Assembly: GCF_021405525.1 (NCBI RefSeq)
Contig: NZ_JAGQAG010000001.1
Location: 1,116,001-1,180,000 of the forward strand
Reading direction: 5' to 3'
Length of the DNA stretch: 64,000 bases
Origin: Ruegeria pomeroyi
Lineage (GTDB): Bacteria; Pseudomonadota; Alphaproteobacteria; Rhodobacterales; Rhodobacteraceae
Shown: positions 49,398-62,052 of the stretch, piece after piece
Numbering within the stretch: the stretch's first letter is position 1
Layout: every line of letters starts with the position of its first letter
Notes under the pieces: model-generated
Told to the model about the DNA's origin: nothing
Seen by the model: only the letters and a program-made list of their open reading frames with translations
The model's database searches: none
Position numbers and translations under genes: made by a program

Positions 49398-51254
49398 TCA
49401 GCCCAGAATGCGGGACATGAGGCGACGGTACCAGCCGGAGCTGCGCTGCGTCTCGTCGGTGCTGGGCCGTTGCTGGGCGGCGGCGCCGATCGGGTCCACC
49501 AACTCCTTGCCGCCTTCGAATTGCAGACGATAGAGATCGGCATAGATGCCGCCGCGCGCCAGCAGGTCTTCGTGACTGCCCTCGTCCACAACTTCGCCAC
49601 GCTCCATCACCACGATCTTGTCGGCGTTGCGAATGGTGGAGAGACGGTGCGCGATAACGAGCGTGGTGCGTCCGCCCGAGAGCTGATCCAGCGCCGCCTG
49701 CACCACTTTTTCCGATTGCGCATCGAGCGCCGAGGTCGCCTCGTCCAGCAGCAGGATCGGCGTGTCGCGCAGCAGGGCGCGGGCGATCACCACCCGTTGC
49801 CGTTGCCCGCCCGACAACGCCGAGCCGCGCGGCCCCACCAGCGTGTCGAGCCCGTGTTCCAGCTTGGGCAGGAAGTCCGAGACATGGGCGGCATCCAGCA
49901 CCTCTTGCAGCCGCGCCTCGCTGACATCGGTGCGTCCCAGCAGGATGTTCTCGCGCAGGGTTTCGTCGAACAAGAGCGCCTCTTGCGTGACCACCGAAAA
50001 GAGGCCGCGCAGTTTTTCCAGCGACATGTCGCCAACCGCCACATCGCCCACGGTGACCCTGCCGGATTGCGGATCGACCAGCCGGGTGAGCAGGTTGAAG
50101 ATGGTCGATTTGCCTGCCCCCGAGGCGCCCACCAATGCTGTGGTCTTGCCCGCTTCGGCGCTGAGTGACAGGTTGCGAAGCACCTGCGCATCACTATAGG
50201 AGAGCGACACATCCTGAAGCTGGATCGCGGGCAATCCCGAGGGCGCGGCCACCGGTTTCGGCGGCGACAACAGCAGGATCGGCGTGTCGAGCAGGTCCTT
50301 GATACGCTCCAACGCGGCTGCCGCCGCCTGCCAGGTGCCCGAGATCGAGGCCAGCCGCCGCATCGGGTCAAAGCTGAGCCCGATGGCGGTGAAGAAGCTC
50401 ATAAATTGGCCAACACTCTTTTCGCCGGCGATGATCTCGGCCCCGCCGTAAAGCAGCACGCCCATGAAGCCGAGACCGGCCATTACATCCACCAACCCGG
50501 TGATCGAGGCGGTGCCGAAAGACGCGCGCACCTCGGAGCGGACATAGGTCTTCATGTGGCCATCGAACCGGTCGAGCTGATAGCGCTCCAGCGCGTTCAG
50601 CTTGATCGGTACGATGCCGTGGAAAATCTCGTCCAGCCGGGTGGCGAGCGTCGCGCCCTGATCACGGGCCAGCGCAGCTTTCTTGCGCACATAACGCTGT
50701 GCCATGGCGATGGGCAGGAAGGCGAGCGGGACGCCCACCAGCATGACCAGCGTCCAGATCAGATCGACATTGACCGCCACCCCGATCAGAACCACCAGCG
50801 AGACCAGATCCTTGCCCGCGCCGGTGATGATCACCTGCCAGACCTGGTTGACAGAACCCACATCCACCTGCACCCGCTGGATCAGGAAGCCGGGCGGATG
50901 GGTCTGGTGAAAAGCGGTATCCTGTTTGATCAGCCGTTTGAGCAGGTCGAACCGCAGATGTGCGGCCGTTTCCTGGGAAATACGCGCCAGCAGCACCTTT
51001 TGCCCGACGCTGGCCATGCCTCGTACCGAAAAGATCACCAGAAAGGCGAGGCTGACCCAGACCAGCGCATCTGCATTTCCGTTGACGAAAATCTCGTCGA
51101 ACATCGGCTGCATCATGTAGCTGATGGCGCCGACCATCGAGCCTTCGAGCAGCATGAACAGAAAGGCGAGGCCCAGAAGGCCCATCCGGCTTTTCAGATA
51201 GTTCTGCCAGAGCCAGCCTACCAGCTCGCGCGACGACATCGGTTTTGCGCTCAT
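49398..51254 (-). CDS. ABC exporter, membrane domain fused to ATPase (MsbA-like)
   Basis: 618 residues from the Met at 51254. Six transmembrane helices in the first about 330 residues, then an ATPase domain with Walker A LVGASGAGKSTIFNLLTRLV, signature SALSGGQRQRVVIARALL, Walker B ILLLDEATSALD and H-loop VIAHRLSTIRNADKIVV. A homodimeric exporter of the MsbA/lipid-multidrug group; substrate not known. A longer frame to 51335 adds a proline-rich leader and was rejected. Confidence 0.93.
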   Translation of the reverse strand: MSAKPMSSRELVGWLWQNYLKSRMGLLGLAFLFMLLEGSMVGAISYMMQPMFDEIFVNGNADALVWVSLAFLVIFSVRGMASVGQKVLLARISQETAAHLRFDLLKRLIKQDTAFHQTHPPGFLIQRVQVDVGSVNQVWQVIITGAGKDLVSLVVLIGVAVNVDLIWTLVMLVGVPLAFLPIAMAQRYVRKKAALARDQGATLATRLDEIFHGIVPIKLNALERYQLDRFDGHMKTYVRSEVRASFGTASITGLVDVMAGLGFMGVLLYGGAEIIAGEKSVGQFMSFFTAIGLSFDPMRRLASISGTWQAAAAALERIKDLLDTPILLLSPPKPVAAPSGLPAIQLQDVSLSYSDAQVLRNLSLSAEAGKTTALVGASGAGKSTIFNLLTRLVDPQSGRVTVGDVAVGDMSLEKLRGLFSVVTQEALLFDETLRENILLGRTDVSEARLQEVLDAAHVSDFLPKLEHGLDTLVGPRGSALSGGQRQRVVIARALLRDTPILLLDEATSALDAQSEKVVQAALDQLSGGRTTLVIAHRLSTIRNADKIVVMERGEVVDEGSHEDLLARGGIYADLYRLQFEGGKELVDPIGAAAQQRPSTDETQRSSGWYRRLMSRILG

Positions 51255-51411
51255 GGTTGGGCCTTTGGTCGGGGGAGGGGGGACAGATCGCGTGTCATGG
51301 TCGGCCCATTTAAGCAGGAGACCGCCGTGGCGCAAGCATTGCGCCGCTTGACCCGGCGGCGCATCCGGGCAGGGTGTTGGTCAAAGAGGTTGATCCGGGA
51401 AAGGACTAAGG

Positions 51412-52389
51412 ATGGCAGAGACAGGGTTTCAACCGGTTTCGGGATTCGATTTGCCAAGGTTCGCGGGTATCGCCAGTTTCATGCGTTTGCCGATGATCGG
51501 TCTGGACGATCCGCGCCTGCCACAGGTCGATATTGGCCTGATCGGCCTGCCCTGGGATGCCGGAACCACCAACCGCCCCGGCCCGCGCCACGGACCACGG
51601 CAGGTGCGTGACATGTCCACCATGATCCGCGCGCAACACGGGGTCAGCGGTGTGCGCCCGTTCGAAACGGTCAACTGTGCTGATCTGGGCGACGTGCCGC
51701 CCAACCCGGCCGACCTGTCGGATGCTATGGACCGGATTACCAAGGCGGTGACGCGCGTGCACAAGGCGGGTATCCTGCCTGTCTGTGTCGGCGGAGACCA
51801 CCTGTGCACCCTGCCGGTCTTGCGGGCGCTGGCGGCTGACGCGCCTCTGGGGCTGATCCATTTCGACAGCCACACTGACCTCTTTCATTCCTATTTCGGC
51901 GGCTCGATGTACACCCATGGAACACCGTTCCGCCGCGCTGTCGAAGAGGGACTGCTGGACCCGGCCCGGATGATCCAGATCGGCATTCGCGGCACCGCCT
52001 ACGATTCGGAGGATCGCGCGTTTGCCGCCGAGCAAGGCATACGAATCGTCACCATCGAGGAGCTTTTCGATCGCGGTCTCAAGGATGTGATGGCCGAGGC
52101 GCGGCAGATCGCCGACACCGGTCCGACCTATGTCAGTTATGATATCGATTTCGTCGACCCGGCCTATGCCCCTGGGACCGGCACGCCAGAGGTTGGCGGG
52201 CCAAACGCCTTTCAGGCCTTGCAGGTTGTTCGGGAACTCGCGGGTGTGAACATCGCGGGTGCCGATCTGGTCGAGGTGTCGCCGCCCTTTGATGGCAGCG
52301 GCGGAACCGCCTTCCTGGCGGCGTCGATCCTGTTCGAGATGCTCTGCATAATCGCCCCGGCGCTGGCAGCGTCGCGCCGGGTGGATTGA
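51412..52389 (+). CDS. speB: Agmatinase/ureohydrolase
   Basis: A 325-residue arginase-family enzyme. Binuclear Mn motifs are intact: VCVGGDHLCTLPVLRALA, GLIHFDSHTDLFHSYFGG and VSYDIDFVDPAYAPGTGTPE. The N-terminal IGLIGLPWDAGTTNRPGPRH is typical of agmatinase-like members. Most likely agmatine to putrescine plus urea; guanidino-acid ureohydrolase is the alternative. Followed on the same strand by an aminotransferase after 52 bases. Confidence 0.9.
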   Translation: MAETGFQPVSGFDLPRFAGIASFMRLPMIGLDDPRLPQVDIGLIGLPWDAGTTNRPGPRHGPRQVRDMSTMIRAQHGVSGVRPFETVNCADLGDVPPNPADLSDAMDRITKAVTRVHKAGILPVCVGGDHLCTLPVLRALAADAPLGLIHFDSHTDLFHSYFGGSMYTHGTPFRRAVEEGLLDPARMIQIGIRGTAYDSEDRAFAAEQGIRIVTIEELFDRGLKDVMAEARQIADTGPTYVSYDIDFVDPAYAPGTGTPEVGGPNAFQALQVVRELAGVNIAGADLVEVSPPFDGSGGTAFLAASILFEMLCIIAPALAASRRVD

Positions 52390-52441
52390 CGCCAAGCAAC
52401 CGCTGGCTAGGGTGTGCCCAACGCACACAAGAGGCATGGAA

Positions 52442-53650
52442 ATGACCGGCAATATCTCTCTTGCGCAGGGGCGCGAGTATCTGGCGATACCGGGGCCCTC
52501 GGTGATGCCCGATGCTGTGCTGCGCGCCATGCATCGCGCCGCGCCCAATATCTATGCCGGCGAACTGGTCGAGATGATGCCGGGGCTGATGGCCGATCTG
52601 CGCCGGGTGGTGCAAACCGAACACCACGCGGCCATATACATCTGCAACGGCCACGGCGCCTGGGAGGCGGCCCTGTCAAACGTGATCGCGCCGGGCGAGG
52701 TGGTGCTGGTTCCTGCTTCGGGACGGTTCTCTCATGGCTGGGCCGAGATGGCCGAGGGGCTGGGCGCCGAATGCCAGATCATCGACTTTGGCAAATCCGC
52801 GCCTTGGGATCTGGGCCGGATCGCCGAGGCGCTGAAGGCCGATACCGCGCACCGGATCAAGGCGGTGCTGGCGGTGCACGTGGATACCTCGAGTTCGATC
52901 CGCAATGACATCGCCGGGCTGCGGGCGGTTCTGGACGAGGTGGGGCATCCGGCGCTTCTGATGGCCGATTGCATCGCGTCGCTGGGTTGCGACGTGTTCG
53001 AAATGGATGGCTGGGGCGTTGATGTGACCGTGACCGCCAGCCAGAAGGGTCTGATGGTGCCGCCGGGGCTTGGTTTTGTTTTCTTTAGCGAAAAGGCGGC
53101 CGAGAAACGGGCATCCATGCCGCGTGTATCGCGCTACTGGGACTGGGTGCCGCGCGCCAACCCAACCGAATTCTACCAGCATTTCGGTGGTACTGCGCCG
53201 ACCCATCACCTGTATGGGTTGCGCACGGCGCTCGACATGATCCACGCCGAGGGGATCGAACAGGTCTGGGCCCGTCATGCGGTGCTGGCGCGGGCGGTCT
53301 GGGCTGCCTGCACGGTTTGGGCCGAGGGCGGCGATCTGGTGATGAATGTTGCCGACCCGGCTTATCGCAGTCATGCGGTGACTGCCTTGAGACTGGACAG
53401 CGGCAAGGGCGCGGCGCTGCGGGAATGGACAGAGGTCAATCTGGGCCTGACGCTGGGCATCGGGTTGGGCATGGCCCCGCCGGGTGATCCGGGTTATGGC
53501 AAGTTCTTTCGCCTTGGCCATATGGGGCATTTGAACGGGCAGATGGTCATGGGACTTCTGGGCGGGATCGAGGCCGGATTGCAGGCGTTGGACGTTCCGC
53601 GCGGCGCCGGAGCGCTGGAGGCGGCGGCTCAGGTCCTTGCCGGGGGCTAA
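52442..53650 (+). CDS. PLP-dependent class V aminotransferase (serine/alanine-glyoxylate type)
   Basis: 402 residues from ATG 52442; AAGAGG lies about 8 bases upstream. PGPSVMPDAVLRAMHRAAPN at the N-terminus, VAVHVDTSSSIRNDIAGLRA, LMADCIASLGCDVFEMDGWG and the PLP Lys in VTVTASQKGLMVPPGLGFVF place it with serine-glyoxylate or alanine-glyoxylate aminotransferases. Probable role in glyoxylate/glycine metabolism. Same strand as speB. Confidence 0.9.
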   Translation: MTGNISLAQGREYLAIPGPSVMPDAVLRAMHRAAPNIYAGELVEMMPGLMADLRRVVQTEHHAAIYICNGHGAWEAALSNVIAPGEVVLVPASGRFSHGWAEMAEGLGAECQIIDFGKSAPWDLGRIAEALKADTAHRIKAVLAVHVDTSSSIRNDIAGLRAVLDEVGHPALLMADCIASLGCDVFEMDGWGVDVTVTASQKGLMVPPGLGFVFFSEKAAEKRASMPRVSRYWDWVPRANPTEFYQHFGGTAPTHHLYGLRTALDMIHAEGIEQVWARHAVLARAVWAACTVWAEGGDLVMNVADPAYRSHAVTALRLDSGKGAALREWTEVNLGLTLGIGLGMAPPGDPGYGKFFRLGHMGHLNGQMVMGLLGGIEAGLQALDVPRGAGALEAAAQVLAGG

Positions 53651-53657
53651 GCGCGGT

Positions 53658-53837
53658 TCAGCGCATCCGTACGGCCAGCCGTTTGATGCCATGGTGAACG
53701 AGCGCCGCCAGCAGCAATGCAGCGCCAAAGCCCCAGAGCGCCCAGACCAGTATCAGGATCCAGGTCAGGTTCACCCCGAGCATGACCAGGGCAGGGATTG
53801 TGTAGTCGGGCGCACGCCCGATGCCGCGTTCATCCAT
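53658..53837 (-). CDS. Small two-segment membrane protein
   Basis: 59 residues from the Met at 53837: MDERGIGRAPDYTIPALVML, then hydrophobic GVNLTWILILVWALWGFGAA and a second short hydrophobic patch ending in basic HHGIKRLAVRMR. No enzyme motif. It lies 50 bases downstream of the HisC-like gene on the same strand and converges with the aminotransferase. Function unknown. Confidence 0.65.
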   Translation of the reverse strand: MDERGIGRAPDYTIPALVMLGVNLTWILILVWALWGFGAALLLAALVHHGIKRLAVRMR

Positions 53838-53887
53838 GATCCGCAGTTTAGGGCAAATTGCCTGAATGTCAGGTAAATCCGTTGCGA

Positions 53888-54994
53888 TCAGCGGCGTGCC
53901 GCCGCCAAGGCGGCGGGCAGGGCGGTGGCAAACGCGTCCAGATCGGCCCTTGGTCCGCAACTGACGCGGATGCAGCGATTGTGTGGCTCGGCAAAGGGCA
54001 TCCGTACAAAGATGCCAGATGCGACCAGGTTATCCAGAACGCATTTTGCAAAGATGCCATCTTTGCCGCAGTCGATGGTCACGAAATTGGTGGCCGACGG
54101 CAGCGGTATCAGTCCGTTTTCGCGCGCGATTTCACCAAGGCGCGTGCGGGCTGTCGCGATCTCTGCCTGTACATGCGCAAGCCATTCACCATCGGCCAGC
54201 GCCGCCAGCGCCCCGGCCTGGGCCGCGCGGTTCATGCCGAAATGGTTGCGCACCTTGTTGAAGGCCGCGATCAGCTCTGGCGCCCCCAGCGCATAGCCCA
54301 CCCGCGCGCCCGCCATGCCATAGGCCTTGGAGAAGGTGCGCATGCGGATCAGGCGCGGATCATCGGCATCGACCTGAACGGCGGTGCCGTCGGGGGCGCA
54401 TTCCACATAGGCCTCGTCCAGCACCAACAGCGTATCCTCGGGCAGCGCCTGCATCGCGGCCACGATATCGGCGCCCTTCAGCCAACTGCCCATCGGGTTG
54501 TCGGGATTGGCGAGATAGACCAGCTTGGCCCCCACCTCGGCTGCCTTGGCAAAAAGCGCCTGCGGATCCTCGTGATCGCCGGCATAGGGCACCTTGTGCA
54601 GTACTCCGCCAAAGCCCGCCACGTGATAGTTGAAGGTGGGATAGGCGCCTTCGGACGTGACTACCGGATCGCCCGGACCCACCATCAGGCGCACCAAGTA
54701 GCCCAAAAGGCCGTCGATCCCTTCGCCCACCACGATATTGTCGGGCTGAACCCCGTGATGCGCCGCAAGCGCCGCGCGCAGGTCGTGGTTTTCCGGGTCG
54801 CCATACATCCAGATCTCAGACGCTGCCCGCTGCATGGCTGCGATGGCGCGGGGCGAGGCGCCAAAGATATTCTCGTTCGCGCCCAGCCGGGCGGCAAAAG
54901 GCGCGCCGCGCTGACGCTCCTGCGTTTCGGGGCCGACAAAGGGCACCGTGGCGGGCAGCGATTGGGCAAGCGGGGTATAGCGTGGTCCGGTCAT
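53888..54994 (-). CDS. Histidinol-phosphate aminotransferase-like PLP enzyme
   Basis: 368 residues from the Met at 54994 (MTGPRYTPLAQSLPATVPFV). LGANENIFGASPRAIAAMQR, YLANPDNPMGSWLKGADIVA, LVLDEAYVECAPDG and the PLP Lys in MRTFSKAYGMAGARVGYALG match the HisC family. It might be the biosynthetic enzyme or a paralogue acting on other amino acids. The nearby class V aminotransferase and speB do not identify the substrate. Confidence 0.87.
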   Translation of the reverse strand: MTGPRYTPLAQSLPATVPFVGPETQERQRGAPFAARLGANENIFGASPRAIAAMQRAASEIWMYGDPENHDLRAALAAHHGVQPDNIVVGEGIDGLLGYLVRLMVGPGDPVVTSEGAYPTFNYHVAGFGGVLHKVPYAGDHEDPQALFAKAAEVGAKLVYLANPDNPMGSWLKGADIVAAMQALPEDTLLVLDEAYVECAPDGTAVQVDADDPRLIRMRTFSKAYGMAGARVGYALGAPELIAAFNKVRNHFGMNRAAQAGALAALADGEWLAHVQAEIATARTRLGEIARENGLIPLPSATNFVTIDCGKDGIFAKCVLDNLVASGIFVRMPFAEPHNRCIRVSCGPRADLDAFATALPAALAAARR

Positions 54995-55086
54995 GCGCGC
55001 CACATAAGCGCAAGCCGTGGCGCCGGGCAAGACTTGCCTTTGCTGGTCCCGCCTCGCATGGTGCGCCCAAGTGCAAAGAGGTGCCC

Positions 55087-56157
55087 ATGCGTTACGTTCT
55101 GATCCTGTTGCTCGCTGGCCTTGGATATCTGTTGTTCTGGCCCGTTCCGGTGGCGCCCGTGGCCTATCACCCGCCGGAAAACCCCGGTTTCACCGGTGAT
55201 TTCGCCGAGAACCGGGTTCTGGACAAGGCCGAATTCGTGCCGCTCCCCGACGGCGAAATCGGACCCGAGGATCTGGCGGTGATGCCGGACGGCACGGTCT
55301 ATACGACGTCGCTTGCGGGCAATCTCTATCGCATCGACGGCGCGGTGCCGGAGCTGGTCGACCGGCTGGGCGGGCGGCCGCTGGGCCTCAAGGCGGGACC
55401 GGACGGCGCGCTTTACATCGCGGACAGTTTCCGGGGCGTCCTGCGCTGGACAGCACCCGGCAAGGTCGAGACCGTGGTGGACCGGATCGACGGTGCACCG
55501 GTGATCTATGCCAACCAGCTGGATCTGGGTCGCGACGGAACCCTCTATTTCTCGAACTCCACCGACCGGTTCGATCCCAGGACCCTGGGCGGCACCAAGC
55601 CCACCTCGGTCATGACCGTCTGGGAACAGTCCGATACCGGCTATGTCGCCCGGCGCGCGCCCGATGGCAGGGTCGAGAAGATCGCGACCGGTTTCGTCTA
55701 TACCAACGGCGTCGCCCTTTCGCCCGACGAGGATTTCCTGCTGATCAACGAGACCGGGCGGGCGCGGGTGCACCGGCTGTGGCTCAAGGGAGAAAAGGCG
55801 GGCCAGACAGAGGTGTTCCTGGAAAACCTGCCGGGCTATCCCGACAATCTCGAGGCACAGGGCGACGGCACCTATTGGCTGGCCTTTGCCAGCCCGCGCG
55901 TGCCTGCCGAGGCGCTGATGCCTTACCCCCTCCTGCGCAAGGTGGTCTGGCGATTGGGGCCCAAGGTACGACCCGCGCCGATCCATCGCGGCATGCTGAT
56001 CCAGTTCGACGGAGAGGGGCGCATCCTGCGTACGGTGCAGGACCCCGATGGCCGGTTGGGCATCACCACAGGAGGCAAGCAGGTGGGCGAAATGTTCTAT
56101 GTCATGACGCTGGACAGCCCCGGTTATGCGCGCATGAAGGCCGCCGACCTGCCCTGA
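55087..56157 (+). CDS. Membrane-anchored SMP-30/strictosidine-synthase-like beta-propeller
   Basis: A 356-residue protein with an N-terminal anchor (MRYVLILLLAGLGYLLFWPV) and a six-bladed propeller: GPEDLAVMPDGTVYTTSLAG, GLKAGPDGALYIADSFRGVL, DLGRDGTLYFSNSTDRFDPR, TNGVALSPDEDFLLINETGR. It belongs with the SMP-30/gluconolactonase/strictosidine synthase superfamily. Lactonase activity is possible but not shown; it is not placed in the zwf operon. Periplasmic domain facing outward is likely. Confidence 0.85.
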   Translation: MRYVLILLLAGLGYLLFWPVPVAPVAYHPPENPGFTGDFAENRVLDKAEFVPLPDGEIGPEDLAVMPDGTVYTTSLAGNLYRIDGAVPELVDRLGGRPLGLKAGPDGALYIADSFRGVLRWTAPGKVETVVDRIDGAPVIYANQLDLGRDGTLYFSNSTDRFDPRTLGGTKPTSVMTVWEQSDTGYVARRAPDGRVEKIATGFVYTNGVALSPDEDFLLINETGRARVHRLWLKGEKAGQTEVFLENLPGYPDNLEAQGDGTYWLAFASPRVPAEALMPYPLLRKVVWRLGPKVRPAPIHRGMLIQFDGEGRILRTVQDPDGRLGITTGGKQVGEMFYVMTLDSPGYARMKAADLP

Positions 56158-56230
56158 TCTGCCCCCACGTCCCGCTGGCGCTTGGACACAAGAGCGGGCA
56201 GTCTGGCTCCAAACAGGAATGGAGGCCCCG

Positions 56231-57013
56231 ATGGCGCGCGTATCTGTCGAATACAAGGACCATATCGCATTTGTCACCCTGACCCGTGGTGACAAGATGA
56301 ATGCGCTGGATCAGGCGATGTTTCAGGCGATCATCGCGGCAGGGCAAGAGGTTGCGGCCTCGGACGCACGGGCGGTGGTGCTGTCGGGCGAAGGTAAAAG
56401 CTTCTGCGCGGGGCTTGATGTGGCGAATTTCGCGGCCTTTGCCGGACAAGACCCGGTCGAGATGCTGATGCCGCGCAGCCACGGCGACACCAATGCGTTC
56501 CAGGAGGTCGCGATGGTCTGGCGCCGGGTGCCGGTGCCGGTGATCGCGGCGTTGCATGGGGCGGTCTATGGCGGCGGGTTACAGATCGCGCTGGGGGCGG
56601 ACATCCGCATTGCCGCACCGGATACGAAACTGTCCGTGCTGGAAATGAAATGGGGCCTGATCCCGGATATGGGCGGCATGGTTCTGTTGCCGCAACTGGT
56701 GCGCTCGGATGTGCTGCGTCTGCTCACCTATACCGCGCGGCCCATCGGGGCCGCCAAAGCGGCCGAGTGGGGGCTGGTGACAGAACTGGCCGATGATCCG
56801 CTGGCCGAGGCCACCGCGCTGGCGCAAGAGATCGCGGGCAAGAGCCCGTCAGCGATACGGTCCGCCAAGCGTCTGATCGAGCTTGCTGAATCGGAACAGC
56901 GAACCGATGTCTTGCTTGCGGAATCGCACGAACAGGCGCAGCTGATCGGCAAGCCGGATCAGATGGAAGTGATCGCGGCCCAGATGCAAGGGCGCGCACC
57001 AGTCTTCAAGTAG
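56231..57013 (+). CDS. Enoyl-CoA hydratase/isomerase family protein
   Basis: A 260-residue crotonase. GDKMNALDQAMFQAIIAAGQ, LSGEGKSFCAGLDVANFAAF (oxyanion loop) and IAALHGAVYGGGLQIALGAD carry the CoA and oxyanion features; KWGLIPDMGGMVLLPQLVRS follows. GGAGG six bases before the Met at 56231 sets the start. Role in fatty-acid or aromatic CoA metabolism, not specified by neighbours. Confidence 0.9.
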   Translation: MARVSVEYKDHIAFVTLTRGDKMNALDQAMFQAIIAAGQEVAASDARAVVLSGEGKSFCAGLDVANFAAFAGQDPVEMLMPRSHGDTNAFQEVAMVWRRVPVPVIAALHGAVYGGGLQIALGADIRIAAPDTKLSVLEMKWGLIPDMGGMVLLPQLVRSDVLRLLTYTARPIGAAKAAEWGLVTELADDPLAEATALAQEIAGKSPSAIRSAKRLIELAESEQRTDVLLAESHEQAQLIGKPDQMEVIAAQMQGRAPVFK

Positions 57014-57017
57014 CGGG

Positions 57018-57159
57018 TTCAGACTTTCGCGAAAGTCTGAAGACAAATCCTCGTCGAGGATTTGTGCCAATTCCTTTCAGGAATTGACCTGCGCATCGGC
57101 GTGCTTTCCATTTCTGCCTGCTGCACTCCCAAGCGGGGTCTCACCATGTGCGGTGAGAC
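57018..57159. repeat. Array of four hairpins between convergent genes
   Basis: 57018-57041: perfect 24-bp palindrome with half TTCAGACTTTCG. 57043-57065: arms ACAAATCCTCG / CGAGGATTTGT, 1-base centre. 57068-57086: CAATTCCT / AGGAATTG, 3-base loop. 57138-57159: GTCTCACC / GGTGAGAC, 6-base loop. The first three are adjacent with 1-2 bases between. The region lies between the hydratase gene and the convergent cyclase gene. No U-tract follows, so simple termination is not the only reading. Confidence 0.85.
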
Positions 57160-57183
57160 GAGGGCATCCGCCAATCTTCCCTC

Positions 57184-58581
57184 TCAACTTTCGACAATCT
57201 CTGCCAGAAAGGCCGAGAATTCCGAAAGGAACAAATCCAGTGCGGGTGAGCCATCAATGAGGGCATGGTTGTTTCCCGGCAGGGTAACAAAGCGCGCGCC
57301 GGGGATCAGCGCCGCCATCCTGCGCCCCTCGGCCACAGGCACGCGCCGGTCGCCTTCGGAGTGCAGAACCAGTGTTGGAGCCTGGATTCGGGATGCATAG
57401 TCTGAAACCTCGACCGAGGCGTTCATCGTATTGATCCGGGCCGCCACATCCGGCGAGCATGAGACCCGCTGCAACTCGTCAAAACTGGATTTCTGCGCCT
57501 CGGTGGAATCCGGCATCATGCTTTCGGTGAACAGGTGCCGATAGGCCGGGTTCGGTGATCCCCAGCCTTCGCGGATGAGAACGTTTGTCGCCTCGGACAG
57601 GGCCGACTGTTCGGGTGAATTGCGCATGAGCGCGCCTCGGAGATAGCCCGCGACCAGCACCAGGCCAGAAACTTTTTCCGGATTTTCAGCGGCATAGCGC
57701 ACAGAGAATGCGCAGCCCTGCGAGATACCGAAGAGCACGAACCGGTTCAGGCCAGCCGCCTCGACGATGCTGCCGATGTCCGAGATCATCGCGTCCTCGG
57801 AAATCTCGGCCGGGTCCCGATCGGAAAGCCCGTTGCCGCGTTGGTCGAAGCGGACAAGATCGCATCTGTGCGACATCTGCTCCAGGAACGGCCCCCAGAC
57901 GGGGCTGCGCCATTCATAGTCGAGATGGTTGAGCCAGTTGGGTGCCTTCAGGACACTCGGCCCTTTGCCGATCCGCGCCCATGCCAGTTGTGTGCCGTCC
58001 CCCGCAATGCAGAACGACACGTGCTGGGCCTGTGAACGGGCGGTATCGGGGCTGTTGTCCCGGCTACGGTCCGGCACCCATTGCCAGACACGGATCGGGC
58101 GCGTGATGTTCTTGACCTTTTGCAGGCCGAGATCGGTGAAAGGCTCCGTTACCCGATCCTGCGTAATCTGGTGGACCACGTCCGAGATACATATCCCGCC
58201 AGGTTCCGAAATCGCCTCCAGCCGGGCCGCGACATTCACCCCGTCACCGAAGATGTCCCCGTCTTCCAGAAGGATATCGCCGATATTGATTCCGATGCGG
58301 TACTGGATGCGCTCCTTGCGCGGGGTGTCGGCCTCACGCTGCTGCATGGCCTGCTGGATTTCCAGCGCACAGCGAACGGCGGCCTGCGCGGTGTCAAAGC
58401 GCGTCAGCATGCCATCGCCGGTCGTCTTGACGATCTGGCCACCCGCCTGCGCGATGGCGGGGTCGATCAACTCGCGGCGATAGAGTTTCTGACGCCCCAG
58501 AACATCGCTTTCGTTGCGCTCCATCAGACGCGTGTAGCCTGCCATGTCGGCGGCCAAAATGGCGCAAAGCCGGCGTTCCAT
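57184..58581 (-). CDS. Class III adenylate cyclase fused to an alpha/beta hydrolase
   Basis: A 465-residue two-domain protein. Residues 1-about 165 are a cyclase catalytic domain: metal Asp12 (ADMAGYT) and Asp56 (TGDGM) 44 apart, adenine-specifying Lys52 and Asp109, and transition-state Asn116/Arg120 (VNVAARLE). All six key residues are present, so an active homodimeric cAMP synthase is predicted. Residues about 190-465 are an alpha/beta hydrolase with nucleophile Ser287 (GISQG), Asp411 and His439. No membrane segment. The hydrolase may sense or process a ligand that tunes the cyclase. It follows valS on the same strand. Confidence 0.92.
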   Translation of the reverse strand: MERRLCAILAADMAGYTRLMERNESDVLGRQKLYRRELIDPAIAQAGGQIVKTTGDGMLTRFDTAQAAVRCALEIQQAMQQREADTPRKERIQYRIGINIGDILLEDGDIFGDGVNVAARLEAISEPGGICISDVVHQITQDRVTEPFTDLGLQKVKNITRPIRVWQWVPDRSRDNSPDTARSQAQHVSFCIAGDGTQLAWARIGKGPSVLKAPNWLNHLDYEWRSPVWGPFLEQMSHRCDLVRFDQRGNGLSDRDPAEISEDAMISDIGSIVEAAGLNRFVLFGISQGCAFSVRYAAENPEKVSGLVLVAGYLRGALMRNSPEQSALSEATNVLIREGWGSPNPAYRHLFTESMMPDSTEAQKSSFDELQRVSCSPDVAARINTMNASVEVSDYASRIQAPTLVLHSEGDRRVPVAEGRRMAALIPGARFVTLPGNNHALIDGSPALDLFLSEFSAFLAEIVES

Positions 58582-58702
58582 GACCGGGTCCCCCGTCGCA
58601 ATTCCTTCACCCGTCTCTGCGAGGATACATGGAAACGGTGACTTTGCGCGCTGTTATTTGAAAAAGGCGCTGCGGGTCAGCTTTAGAGGGCGTCAGGGAC
58701 TA

Positions 58703-58763
58703 CCCCCATCGGATGCGATGCCGATGGGGGGCGGTGTCATGAGTATTTTCAGCAAAGTGAAGG
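58703..58763. repeat. Hairpin plus GAGTATTT-family motif, copy 3 (downstream of valS)
   Basis: Hairpin CCCCCATCGG / CCGATGGGGG (58703-58730, 8-base loop) and the recurrent motif at 58741-58763 (GAGTATTTTCAGCAAAG then TGAAGG). On the minus strand the motif lies 3 bases after the valS stop, then the hairpin. The rest of the gap to the cyclase start at 58581 shows nothing. Confidence 0.65.
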
Positions 58764-58765
58764 GG

Positions 58766-61933
<3,168 letters not shown>

Positions 61934-62052
61934 CGTGGGGATCCCTTCGGTCAATCGAGGGATCAATTACCCAAAGGCGAGGCGAAGGAAAAGGCGGCAG
62001 GCGGCGATTTCTTGTTGCTTCGGGCCGGATCGCGGGTGGAGGGGGCGGAAAT

